Assembly (NCBI GenBank): GCA_003223595.1
Contig: QHVR01000121.1
Coordinates: 1 to 24,767 of the forward strand
Direction: 5' to 3'
DNA: 24,767 nt
Source of the DNA: Acidobacteriota bacterium
GTDB taxonomy: Bacteria > Acidobacteriota > Terriglobia > Terriglobales > Acidobacteriaceae
Part shown: piece after piece, positions 15,708 through 22,657 of the stretch
Layout of the letters: the number at the start of each line of letters is the position of its first letter
Position numbering within the stretch: position 1 is the stretch's first letter
Notes under the pieces: model-generated
Seen by the model: the letters and a program-made list of their open reading frames with translations, nothing else
The model's database searches: none
Told to the model about the DNA's origin: nothing
Made by a program: the position numbers and the translations under genes

Positions 15708-16736
15708 TCAGAATGGGAAGCGGATCGTCCAGATCCACCGGTGGTTGTAGGTATAAAACTGGCCGGTGGCGATCTGTACTCCGCCCCCAAACATGAAATG
15801 TAAGCGCTCCGCAAGCGGAAACGGGCCTACGATGAGACCGGGAGTGATGAAGTTTTGGTAACTCCCGGAATGCGGGCCGTCGATATAAAAAGTCGTGTTG
15901 TTCTCCACCTCGGGCCAGAATTTCCGCGCCACATTGAACTGGAAAGTATTGTTGAACACGATCTGCCGCCCGAGAACCGGGGTCCCGCTCTGGGGAAGGA
16001 TGCCGCCGAGGTTCGTCTGCCAGTCGAAGAACTTCCAACGCTTGGCGGCTGCTAGCATCGGTGACCAGACGGTGTGTCCCAGCCCGTTGGGCGACTGTGC
16101 CGAGGGGAACGAGCCTCCAAGAAAAAACCCTACGAAATATCCACCTTTACCCTCCGGGGCGGAAGCGACCCGGAATTTGAGAAAGATGGAGACATCGCCA
16201 AATCCGTCAGGGATGTTGGGCGCGTGACGAAAATAATAAGGCGGGATGCCGACCTGCACTTCCATCCGCGTGTTGGGAATGATTTCCAGCCCTTTGCCTG
16301 AGCCGTACACGTCAGTGGCGACGCCGTTGCGTGCGGACTGGTAGTAAGTGTCGAAGCGGAATTGTTGGACTAATAAGGGATGAGTGGTGATCAGAGGGGC
16401 AGCATAATGCGGCTGCTCAGAACGGGCTTGATCGACCTTGCGCAGCCAGCGATGGACCCAATCGTGGGGTCCGTTGGTGATGGAATTCGGATTTCCACTT
16501 GCAGTTATCGCGGTCGGCTGCTGGTCAGCTGACTTGTCCGGCTTCGCCGGATCTAGCGGCGACTCTCGGTGGTCTGCTGAGTCCACTACCGTCGACTGCC
16601 CCGTTGATGAAACGTTCCGCAGATTCTGAGGGGAACTCTGCCCGTGAAGCGGGGAGGGACTGAGAAACAGCAGAGCACAGCCTATAGCGGCTATCGTTCT
16701 GAAACGCCTCCAGCGAGATTTCAACCTGTCCGCCAT
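15708..16736 (-). CDS. Outer-membrane beta-barrel protein of unknown function
   Basis: A 342-residue protein starting at ATG 16736, with GGGGAAAG a few bases upstream; an earlier in-frame start at 16775 lacks a ribosome site. A signal peptide (about 1-33, ending SPLHGQ) leads into a Ser/Pro/Asp-rich segment, then a domain from about residue 105 made of alternating polar and aromatic strands (QFRFDTYYQSARNGVATDVY, EIIPNTRMEVQVGIPPYYF, FQFNVARKFWPEVENNTTFY). It ends in IWTIRFPF; a terminal Phe is typical of the outer-membrane assembly signal. The pattern is that of the poorly characterised barrel family labelled transporter or phenol-degradation MetA-pathway protein. It lies 213 bp upstream of the TolC gene on the same strand, and divergent from the GH5-like gene. 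Confidence 0.75.
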   Translation of the reverse strand: MADRLKSRWRRFRTIAAIGCALLFLSPSPLHGQSSPQNLRNVSSTGQSTVVDSADHRESPLDPAKPDKSADQQPTAITASGNPNSITNGPHDWVHRWLRKVDQARSEQPHYAAPLITTHPLLVQQFRFDTYYQSARNGVATDVYGSGKGLEIIPNTRMEVQVGIPPYYFRHAPNIPDGFGDVSIFLKFRVASAPEGKGGYFVGFFLGGSFPSAQSPNGLGHTVWSPMLAAAKRWKFFDWQTNLGGILPQSGTPVLGRQIVFNNTFQFNVARKFWPEVENNTTFYIDGPHSGSYQNFITPGLIVGPFPLAERLHFMFGGGVQIATGQFYTYNHRWIWTIRFPF

Positions 16737-16816
16737 CACTTTCCCCGTTAGCAGTTCAAAGCCAATCAGCAGCAATTTCTTCCCCCGGCCTCTTCGGCGC
16801 CTCTCGTGGATCGAGT

Positions 16817-16880
16817 TTAGAATACCGGGTTTCTAAAAGGATCAGGCTAGCTTACGGTGCAACCTAACCCGGTATGCTAA
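16817..16880. promoter_or_regulatory. Paired inverted repeat in the divergent region (candidate operator)
   Basis: The 15-mer at 16817-16831 (TTAGAATACCGGGTT) is repeated in inverted orientation at 16866-16880, matching at 14 of 15 positions, with 34 bases between the arms. It lies between the divergently transcribed barrel gene and the glycosidase gene, a typical place for an operator. It could also form a stem-loop in a leader transcript. Confidence 0.5.
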
Positions 16881-16957
16881 GGTGGTGCGCGCAACGCGCA
16901 ACCGCAGTTTCATGGATCTGGTTGCAGGCGAGTTATTTTTGCTGGCGGGGTGAATGC

Positions 16958-18100
16958 ATGTTTGGAGCAAGAAAATTTCAGGCACTTGTCAGCTGGGGAG
17001 TGCTGGTCTTTGTTCTTCCAGGAATTCTGGTTGCGCAAACCGCGCCCTGGAGCACTGAGAAAGCGGCCACCTGGTATGAGCAACAGCCATGGCTGGTGGG
17101 CAGCAATTACATTCCGAACGATGCCATCAATGAGTTGGAGATGTGGCAGGCTCAGAGCTTCAATGCAGCGCAGATCGACAAGGAGCTGGGCTGGGCGGAA
17201 GAAATCGGCATGAATACGATGCGAGTCTTCCTGCACGACCTTGTGTGGCAGGAAAGTCCCGCGGGATTCAAGCAGCGCATTGATCAGTTTCTTGAGATCG
17301 CCGCGCGACACCACATCAAGCCGCTGTTTGTGCTATTCGATTCATGCTGGGACCCACAGCCGAGGCTCGGATTACAGCATCCGCCCATCCCCGGAGTGCA
17401 CAACTCGGGATGGGTGCAGTCGCCGGGGAGCGCGGCTCTTACAGACCCTTTGCAGGAACCGCGCCTGAAAGCCTACGTCACTGGAGTGGTTGGGGCGTTT
17501 GCCAACGATCCACGCGTCCTGGGATGGGACGTATGGAACGAGCCCTCGAACACCAACGAAGGCAGCTACGGAAAGCTGGAACCCGCACACAAAGCGCAGC
17601 TGGTTGAAGCCTTATTGCCCAAGGTATTCCAGTGGGCGCGGGAGGCGCATCCCTCGCAGCCACTCACGAGCGGGGTGTGGGACATCAATTTCAGCAATGG
17701 CTCAGCCCTGACGCACATGCAACAGATCCAATTGGACAACTCCGATGTGATCACGTTTCACAATTACAGCTGGCCGGAACGTTTCGACGAGGAAGTAGTT
17801 TTTTTGCAGCGCTTTCATCGTCCCTTGATTTGCACCGAATACATGGCAAGGGGAGCGGGTAGCACATTCGATACGACCTTACCCCTGGCCAAGAAGTACA
17901 AGGTGGGAGCGATCAACTGGGGCTTGGTAGCCGGTAAAACACAAACCTATTATCCGTGGGATTCCTGGCGACATCCGTACATTCTGGATGAACCCACGGT
18001 GTGGTTCCACGAGGTGTTTCATTCCGACGGTAGGCCGTACCGCGAGGCCGAGGTCAAGCTGATTCAAGAGTTAACCGGCAGAGGCAAAACGGCGCGTTGA
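16958..18100 (+). CDS. Secreted GH5-like glycoside hydrolase
   Basis: A 380-residue protein. I chose ATG 16958, which has GGCGGGG upstream and directly begins a signal peptide (about 1-27, ending LVAQT); the longer frame from 16874 adds a Cys/Trp-rich stretch with no ribosome site. The clan GH-A barrel is visible: NTMRVFLHDLVWQ (strand 2 region), IKPLFVLFDSCWDP (strand 3), VLGWDVWNEPSN with the predicted acid/base Glu195, VITFHNYSW, and PLICTEYMAR with the predicted nucleophile Glu294. These enzymes cleave beta-linked glycans such as glucans, mannans or xylans with retention. The specific sugar is not evident. The next gene, 33 bp downstream, is a secreted esterase-like hydrolase, so the pair may process one polysaccharide. 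Confidence 0.85.
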   Translation: MFGARKFQALVSWGVLVFVLPGILVAQTAPWSTEKAATWYEQQPWLVGSNYIPNDAINELEMWQAQSFNAAQIDKELGWAEEIGMNTMRVFLHDLVWQESPAGFKQRIDQFLEIAARHHIKPLFVLFDSCWDPQPRLGLQHPPIPGVHNSGWVQSPGSAALTDPLQEPRLKAYVTGVVGAFANDPRVLGWDVWNEPSNTNEGSYGKLEPAHKAQLVEALLPKVFQWAREAHPSQPLTSGVWDINFSNGSALTHMQQIQLDNSDVITFHNYSWPERFDEEVVFLQRFHRPLICTEYMARGAGSTFDTTLPLAKKYKVGAINWGLVAGKTQTYYPWDSWRHPYILDEPTVWFHEVFHSDGRPYREAEVKLIQELTGRGKTAR

Positions 18101-18133
18101 CGCATTTATTCAATCGGAAACAAAGAGCCATTT

Positions 18134-18991
18134 ATGAATCGTAACCGAGTGCTTCGGCCGATTTGCGGCGCGGTGGCGCTGGTCCTCGTTGTGGGATTGT
18201 GCTGCTATTCGCAGACCGTGAACATCTGGCCTGGGGTTGCGCCGGGTTCGGAGCAATGGACACAGATCGAAAAGATCGCCGAGAACACCCCCATGGGGAA
18301 GGTGGTGTTCAACGTGGTCACGCCGACTCTCACCCTTTATCTGCCCGATAAATCGACGGCAACTGGGACTGGGATCATCGTGGCGCCGGGCGGATCCTGT
18401 ATCGCGTTAGCCATCGATCACGAGGGCACCGGAGTGGCGCGTTGGCTGCAAGAGAGGGGAATTGCCGCGTTCCTATTGAAGTACCGCATCCCGGAGAAGA
18501 AAGGGGAGGGCATTCCCAAAGGAATTAACTTCGATGAAGTGTGCAAGTACGGGATCGCGGATGGAATTCAAGCGGTAAAGGTAACGCGGCAGCACGCAGC
18601 CGAGTGGGGCATTTCCGCCGATCGAGTTGGATTCATCGGCTTCTCGGCGGGAGCGATGGTCACCAGCGGCGCGTTGCTGCAGCCGGATCCTGCAGCGCGG
18701 CCTAATTTTGCAGCTCCGATTTACGGAGGACCGTTTGGCGTCATGCCGAAAATTCCGGCGGATCTTCCTCCCATTTTCATGGCGTGGGCGCAGGATGATG
18801 GACTAGTACGGGAGCCGATCGAGCAGTTTTACGAAGCCTTGACCGCCGCCGGGAACAAGCCCGAAGCTCACATCTATCGCGCCGGAGAGCACGGCTTCGG
18901 CATGAAGAAGCAGGGCACGACTAGCGATCACTGGATGGAGGAGTTCTACTGGTGGTTGGAGTCGCAAGGACTCACCAAGCCTGCGAAATGA
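18134..18991 (+). CDS. Secreted alpha/beta-hydrolase (esterase-like)
   Basis: A 285-residue protein with a signal peptide (about 1-27, ending CCYSQ). The fold signatures are present: IIVAPGGSC (oxyanion region), VGFIGFSAGAMV with nucleophile Ser171, MAWAQDDGLV with the acid Asp221 or Asp222, and GEHGFGM with His253. The GGS and GFSAGA text resembles the lipase/esterase group often labelled xylan or acetyl esterase in polysaccharide clusters. It likely removes acyl groups from sugars in the periplasm, but the substrate is inferred only from the neighbouring GH5-like gene. Start ATG 18134 has only a weak purine-rich ribosome site. Confidence 0.85.
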   Translation: MNRNRVLRPICGAVALVLVVGLCCYSQTVNIWPGVAPGSEQWTQIEKIAENTPMGKVVFNVVTPTLTLYLPDKSTATGTGIIVAPGGSCIALAIDHEGTGVARWLQERGIAAFLLKYRIPEKKGEGIPKGINFDEVCKYGIADGIQAVKVTRQHAAEWGISADRVGFIGFSAGAMVTSGALLQPDPAARPNFAAPIYGGPFGVMPKIPADLPPIFMAWAQDDGLVREPIEQFYEALTAAGNKPEAHIYRAGEHGFGMKKQGTTSDHWMEEFYWWLESQGLTKPAK

Positions 18992-19117
18992 TTCTTACCC
19001 GCGGATTGGATGGTTTCGCACGACGATTCTTTGCTCACGTATCATGGATTGTGATCTGCATGTGGGCGGATCACGGAGTCTCGAATCGACTTCTAAGAAA
19101 GATTCCTCTCAACCAAC

Positions 19118-20219
19118 ATGGACAAGCAATTTCGTGTGTTCGCCACCTGCGATATCGGAGAGGCGATTGACGTTCTGCGCAAGCGCGGATACGAGGTCGA
19201 GGTATATCCCCATCCGGAAGCGCCGCCGAAAGCGGTCATCCTCAATAAAGTCAGGTCGGGCGTCGATGGACTGATTACCACGCTGCGCGACCAGATCGAT
19301 GCGGAGGTGTTCGAGGCAGGGAAGGGATCGCTGAAGGTTGTGGCCCAGATCGCGGTGGGCTTCGACAACATCAATCGCGCCGATGCCAACCGCTACAAGG
19401 TCCCTTTCACCCATACGGCCGACGTTCTCACCGAAGCGACGGCGGAGTTTGCGTTCTTCATGTTGGGGGCGCTGGCACGGAGAATGTGGACGGCGGAGCA
19501 CCTGACCCGGGACAACCAGTGGGGATTCTGGCATCCATACCTGCCTTTTCTCGGCGACGAGGTCACGGGGAAGACCGTGGCTGTGATTGGCACCGGGCGC
19601 ATTGGGCTGGCGTTCATCAAAAAGTGCGTGGGATTCGACATGAACGTGTTGTGCTACGACCCCGCGTACCAGAACGATGCATTCGTGAAAACCATTCAGG
19701 AAATCCATGATCTGCGGCACCAGCGCGGCCTGGTCAAGGAACGTCCTTGGATCCGCTACGTGCCTTTCGAAGAGGCACTGCGAGAAGCGGATTTTGTCAG
19801 CGTGCATGTCCCGCTGCTACGCAACGAAGAGAGTGACACCCCCACCTATCACCTTTTCAACGAGCGAACTTTGAGCCTGATGAAGCCCACCGCGTACGTG
19901 GTAAATACTTCGCGGGGGCCGGTTGTGGATGAAGCAGCGTTGGCGCGTGCGCTGCGAGAGAACTGGATTGCGGGGGCAGCCCTCGATGTCTATGAAACCG
20001 AGCCGCTCCCGGAGGATTCTCCTCTGCGCGATCCCGCCATCGCGGACCGCTGCCGCTTATTGCCGCATTTCGCCAGCGCGGCTCGGATCACACGCCTTTC
20101 CGAACAAGGGAATGGCCGGACGCTGCGTGCAGGGTCTGATCGATGTGTTGGAAGGCAACTACGGGGGAGATATCACAAAAATGCCCTATGTCGTGAACAA
20201 AGAAGGGTTTGCAGGTTAA
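19118..20219 (+). CDS. D-2-hydroxyacid dehydrogenase, frameshifted near the 3' end
   Basis: ATG 19118 opens an NAD-dependent dehydrogenase. The nucleotide-binding motif GTGRIG is near residue 160; the catalytic set is Arg266 (NTSRGPVV), Glu295 (ALDVYETEP) and His317 (LLPHFASAAR). This matches the D-lactate/D-glycerate dehydrogenase family, which reduces 2-oxoacids with NADH in the cytoplasm. After ARITRLS at about 20098 the reading frame changes. The expected tail, KGMAGRCVQGLIDVLEGNYG then GDITKMPYVVNKEGFAG, continues in another frame to the TAA at 20219. In the original frame translation instead runs with unrelated sequence to 20353, into the next gene. A loss of two bases or a gain of one would explain it. 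All catalytic residues come before the shift. No clear ribosome site is seen. Confidence 0.82.
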
Positions 20220-20349
20220 ATCGTAGATTGCAAAAAGGACCGAGAGAAAATCGCTGGACCGGGGTTGTATTTCAGATAGGCAACCTTCGCGTGTGGGGAA
20301 GGAAATTCACGGGTACAATGGACCGATGTGGTCCGCTATTAGGATGCAT

Positions 20350-20952
20350 ATGAAGAAGCGACTCTCGGGAATTTTGGCATGTGCGATGATGTGCACCCCG
20401 GCGCTGCTGGGCTTGGATGCGCCGCGCGGTAAGGACATCAGACTGGAGCCTGCGCCCAAAGAAGTGCAACTAGGCAGTGGCGCATTCCAGGTGGGTCCGC
20501 ACACGAAGATTTTTGTGCAGCTAGGTCACCAAGCCGAGGACCGCATCGCGGCGGAAACTTTGGCTGAAGAAGTTCTGGACCAATCCGGCCTCAGGCTCAA
20601 CATCGCGGGGATGAAGGCTGCGGCCAAGGCTGAGGGCGGAGCCATCGTGCTAGCCCGGTTGCAGGATGAGCGTGTACGAAGCTTCCTGGCACGAAATGGC
20701 CTGAAGGCGGACGCCGAGGTTGGAGAGGACGGTTATTTGCTGTTTTCCGACAAGTCGCACTTGATCGTTGCGGCAAACTCGGGGCAGGGACTGTTCTATG
20801 GAGTGCAGACCCTCCGGCAGTTGCTCCGCCCAAGCGACAAGGGCCTCATGTGCCCGGCGATAGGTATTCGCGACTGGCCCAGCCTGCAGGAGACCACGCC
20901 CATGATCAGCCGGGAACTGGCGCAGAGTGAAATGCGCAAGCCGCGAGAATGA
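20350..20952 (+). pseudogene. Truncated GH20 beta-N-acetylhexosaminidase: N-terminal domain only
   Basis: About 200 residues from ATG 20350 (AGGA about six bases upstream), beginning with a signal peptide (MKKRLSGILACAMMCTPALLG). The rest is the non-catalytic N-terminal domain of GH20 enzymes: IRLEPAPKEVQLGSGAFQVG, AAETLAEEVLDQSGLRL, YLLFSDKSHLIVAANSGQGL, FYGVQTLRQLL and AIGIRDWPSL. In complete hexosaminidases the catalytic barrel starts right after this point. Here only about 20 unrelated residues follow and the frame stops at 20952, with a terminator within 45 bases, so the catalytic domain has been deleted. A functional stand-alone domain cannot be excluded, but a remnant is more likely. 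Intact family members release N-acetylglucosamine from chitin or murein fragments. Confidence 0.75.
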
Positions 20953-20992
20953 TGCGGATTGGGTAGTTTTGTAATTGAGTAATTTGAAGGTC

Positions 20993-21023
20993 AAAGGCGT
21001 CCTCGCTGGACGCTTTTCTTTTT
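20993..21023 (+). terminator. Intrinsic transcription terminator
   Basis: GCGTCC (20997-21002 region) and GGACGC (21008-21013) form a GC stem over a TCGCT loop, extended by AAAG/TTTT pairs to about ten pairs with one G-U. A T-rich tract CTTTTCTTTTT follows at once. This is a classic rho-independent terminator closing the carbohydrate-related gene run. Confidence 0.85.
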
Positions 21024-21030
21024 CCCCTAC

Positions 21031-21058
21031 TTGCCGGTCGCGCTGAATCACATAAAAT
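21031..21058 (+). promoter_or_regulatory. Sigma-70-type promoter for the aminotransferase gene
   Basis: TTGCCG at 21031-21036 and TAAAAT at 21053-21058 are separated by 16 bases. The -10 box ends nine bases before the ATG at 21068, and no Shine-Dalgarno is present. Transcription would start at or within a few bases of the start codon, predicting a leaderless mRNA. Confidence 0.6.
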
Positions 21059-21067
21059 CCAAATCAC

Positions 21068-22237
21068 ATGTTTTCTGACCGAACCAACTGGCGATTGGCG
21101 CAGAACCGGTTTACACAAGCAGTGGAGGAAGTGCGGGCCAGCGGCAGAAGATTGCTGGACTTAAGTGCTTCCAATCCGACGCGAGTCGGTCTCGAATTCA
21201 ATTCGCACGCTATTCTGCAGTCGCTCGCTTCGCCTCAGGCGCTTGACTACGATCCGCAGGCCAAAGGCTTACGTTCCGCCAGGCAAGAAGTCGCGGCGTA
21301 TTATCGCGCCGCGCATGGAATCCACCCTCTCGATCCAGAGCGCATTATCCTAACCAGCAGCACGAGCGAGGGGTATTCCTACATTTTTCGGCTTCTCTGC
21401 AACGCCGCAGACGAGCTCCTGGTGCCGAAGCCGAGCTATCCGTTGTTTGAGTTCCTGGCAGATCTGCAGGACGTCAAGCTGATCCCGTATCCGTTAATTT
21501 ATGACCACGGATGGCAGATGGACTTCCATTCTCTGCAGAAGGCGGTTACTCCTCGCACCAGAGGAGTAGTCGTCGTGCACCCCAACAATCCGACAGGATC
21601 ATACGTGCACGAGAGTGAATTTGAGCCTCTCAACAAATTCTGCGCGCAGCATGGCCTCGCGCTGATTGTGGATGAAGTCTTCCTGGATTACCCCCTGGAC
21701 AATTCGCCGCACGCGAGCTTTGCCGGGAATCCCGATGTGCTGACCTTCACGCTGAGCGGACTTTCAAAAATCTCAGCGTTGCCCCAGATGAAAGTTGCGT
21801 GGCTGGTCACCAGCGGCCCTGCAAATCAGGTGAACGCGGCCATGGAGCGGCTGGAGGTTATTGCGGACACGTACTTGTCCATGAATGCGCCAGTGCAGTG
21901 GGCAATCCCTGTCTTGCTGGAGCAGAGACACGCCATTCAGCGGCAACTTCGCGCCCGCGTGAAATCAAATTTGGCCGAACTGGACCGGCAACTCGCGCCA
22001 GCGAAAGCTTGTCAGAGGCTTTCGCTCGAAGGCGGGTGGTACGCCGTTTTGCGAGTGCCGGTGACGCGCTCGGATGAGGAACTGGCAATCGAGCTGGTGC
22101 GGGACAAATCGGTGCTTGTGCATCCTGGGCACTTCTATGATTTTCCCAGCGACGGTTACCTGGTGTTGAGCCTGATTACCGCTCCCGACGATTTCATTGC
22201 GGGAGTCGACAGGCTCGTGGAGTTTATGGGGCGATAA
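21068..22237 (+). CDS. PLP-dependent class I/II aminotransferase
   Basis: A 389-residue protein, normal length for the family. Landmarks in order: LSASNPTRVGL (substrate-side N-terminus), SSTSEGYSYIFRLL (cofactor phosphate region), VVVHPNNPTGSYV with the conserved Asn, LIVDEVFLDY with the Asp that contacts the pyridine nitrogen, and SGLSKISALPQMKVAWLV with the Schiff-base Lys234. The C-terminal position that usually holds the substrate-binding Arg reads GYLVLSLIT with no Arg, so the amino-acid donor may be bound differently. It probably transfers an amino group between an amino acid and a 2-oxoacid; the precise substrate is unknown. It has its own promoter and terminator-bounded position, so it is likely a single-gene unit. 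Confidence 0.9.
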   Translation: MFSDRTNWRLAQNRFTQAVEEVRASGRRLLDLSASNPTRVGLEFNSHAILQSLASPQALDYDPQAKGLRSARQEVAAYYRAAHGIHPLDPERIILTSSTSEGYSYIFRLLCNAADELLVPKPSYPLFEFLADLQDVKLIPYPLIYDHGWQMDFHSLQKAVTPRTRGVVVVHPNNPTGSYVHESEFEPLNKFCAQHGLALIVDEVFLDYPLDNSPHASFAGNPDVLTFTLSGLSKISALPQMKVAWLVTSGPANQVNAAMERLEVIADTYLSMNAPVQWAIPVLLEQRHAIQRQLRARVKSNLAELDRQLAPAKACQRLSLEGGWYAVLRVPVTRSDEELAIELVRDKSVLVHPGHFYDFPSDGYLVLSLITAPDDFIAGVDRLVEFMGR

Positions 22238-22270
22238 TGTGGCTCGGTGCATCTTTGCCCTGATTTCCCC

Positions 22271-22332
22271 TGTGATCCTCTGTGTCCCCTGTGGTGCAAA
22301 AAGCTAATAAGCAGAGGTCGCAGAGGAACACA
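22271..22332. repeat. Imperfect inverted repeat between convergent genes
   Basis: The stretch TGTGATCCTCTGTGTCCCCT at 22271-22290 and the stretch GCAGAGGTCGCAGAGGAACA at 22311-22330 are imperfect reverse complements, separated by about 17 bases. The CTCTGTGTCC-CTGTGGTG text is of a kind I recall scattered in intergenic DNA of many bacteria. It may be a dispersed palindromic element and could serve as a two-way terminator between the aminotransferase and the moaD-like gene. Confidence 0.5.
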
Positions 22333-22372
22333 TCGGATTGCAACGCGCCCTCGCTATGTGGTTCCGCAGCAG

Positions 22373-22657
22373 TTATTGTCCGCCACTCACTGCGGGCACG
22401 ATGGAGATCTCCGAATCATTGGGCACGCGCGTCGTGAGTCCGCCGGTGTAGCGGATGTTCTCATTGCCCACGAAGATGTTGATGTGCTGGCGGACTTGAT
22501 CCTGCTCATTGAGTACTCGATCCCGGACCCCCGGATAGGCATTCCAAAGTGCGGAAAGTGCTTCGGCAACGCTCTCGCCTGAGCGTTCCAGTGTGACCTC
22601 ACTCCGTCCACTGGTAAATTCGCGCAAGGCCGCAGGGATGTGAAACGTTACAGTCAT
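22373..22657 (-). CDS. MoaD/ThiS-family ubiquitin-like small sulfur-carrier protein
   Basis: A 94-residue protein. Its ATG overlaps the stop of the kinase gene by 4 bp (ATGA), so the two are translationally coupled. The beta-grasp text is typical: VTFHIPAALREFTSG, a helix with SVAEALSALWNAYPGVRDRV, HINIFVGNENIRYTGGL, and the last strand NDSEISIVPAVSGG. Family members carry sulfur as a C-terminal thiocarboxylate, or are conjugated to proteins, through the terminal Gly-Gly. Here the end is GGQ: one extra Gln follows the Gly-Gly, so activation would need trimming by a protease, as known for some related sulfur carriers. No E1-like MoeB/ThiF or JAMM protease gene is in the window. Confidence 0.9.
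   Translation of the reverse strand: MTVTFHIPAALREFTSGRSEVTLERSGESVAEALSALWNAYPGVRDRVLNEQDQVRQHINIFVGNENIRYTGGLTTRVPNDSEISIVPAVSGGQ

Noticed and set aside
15340..16038. 232-residue minus-strand open frame overlapping the barrel and TolC genes
   Set aside because: It overlaps two well-supported genes in another frame and resembles neither a family nor a secreted protein.
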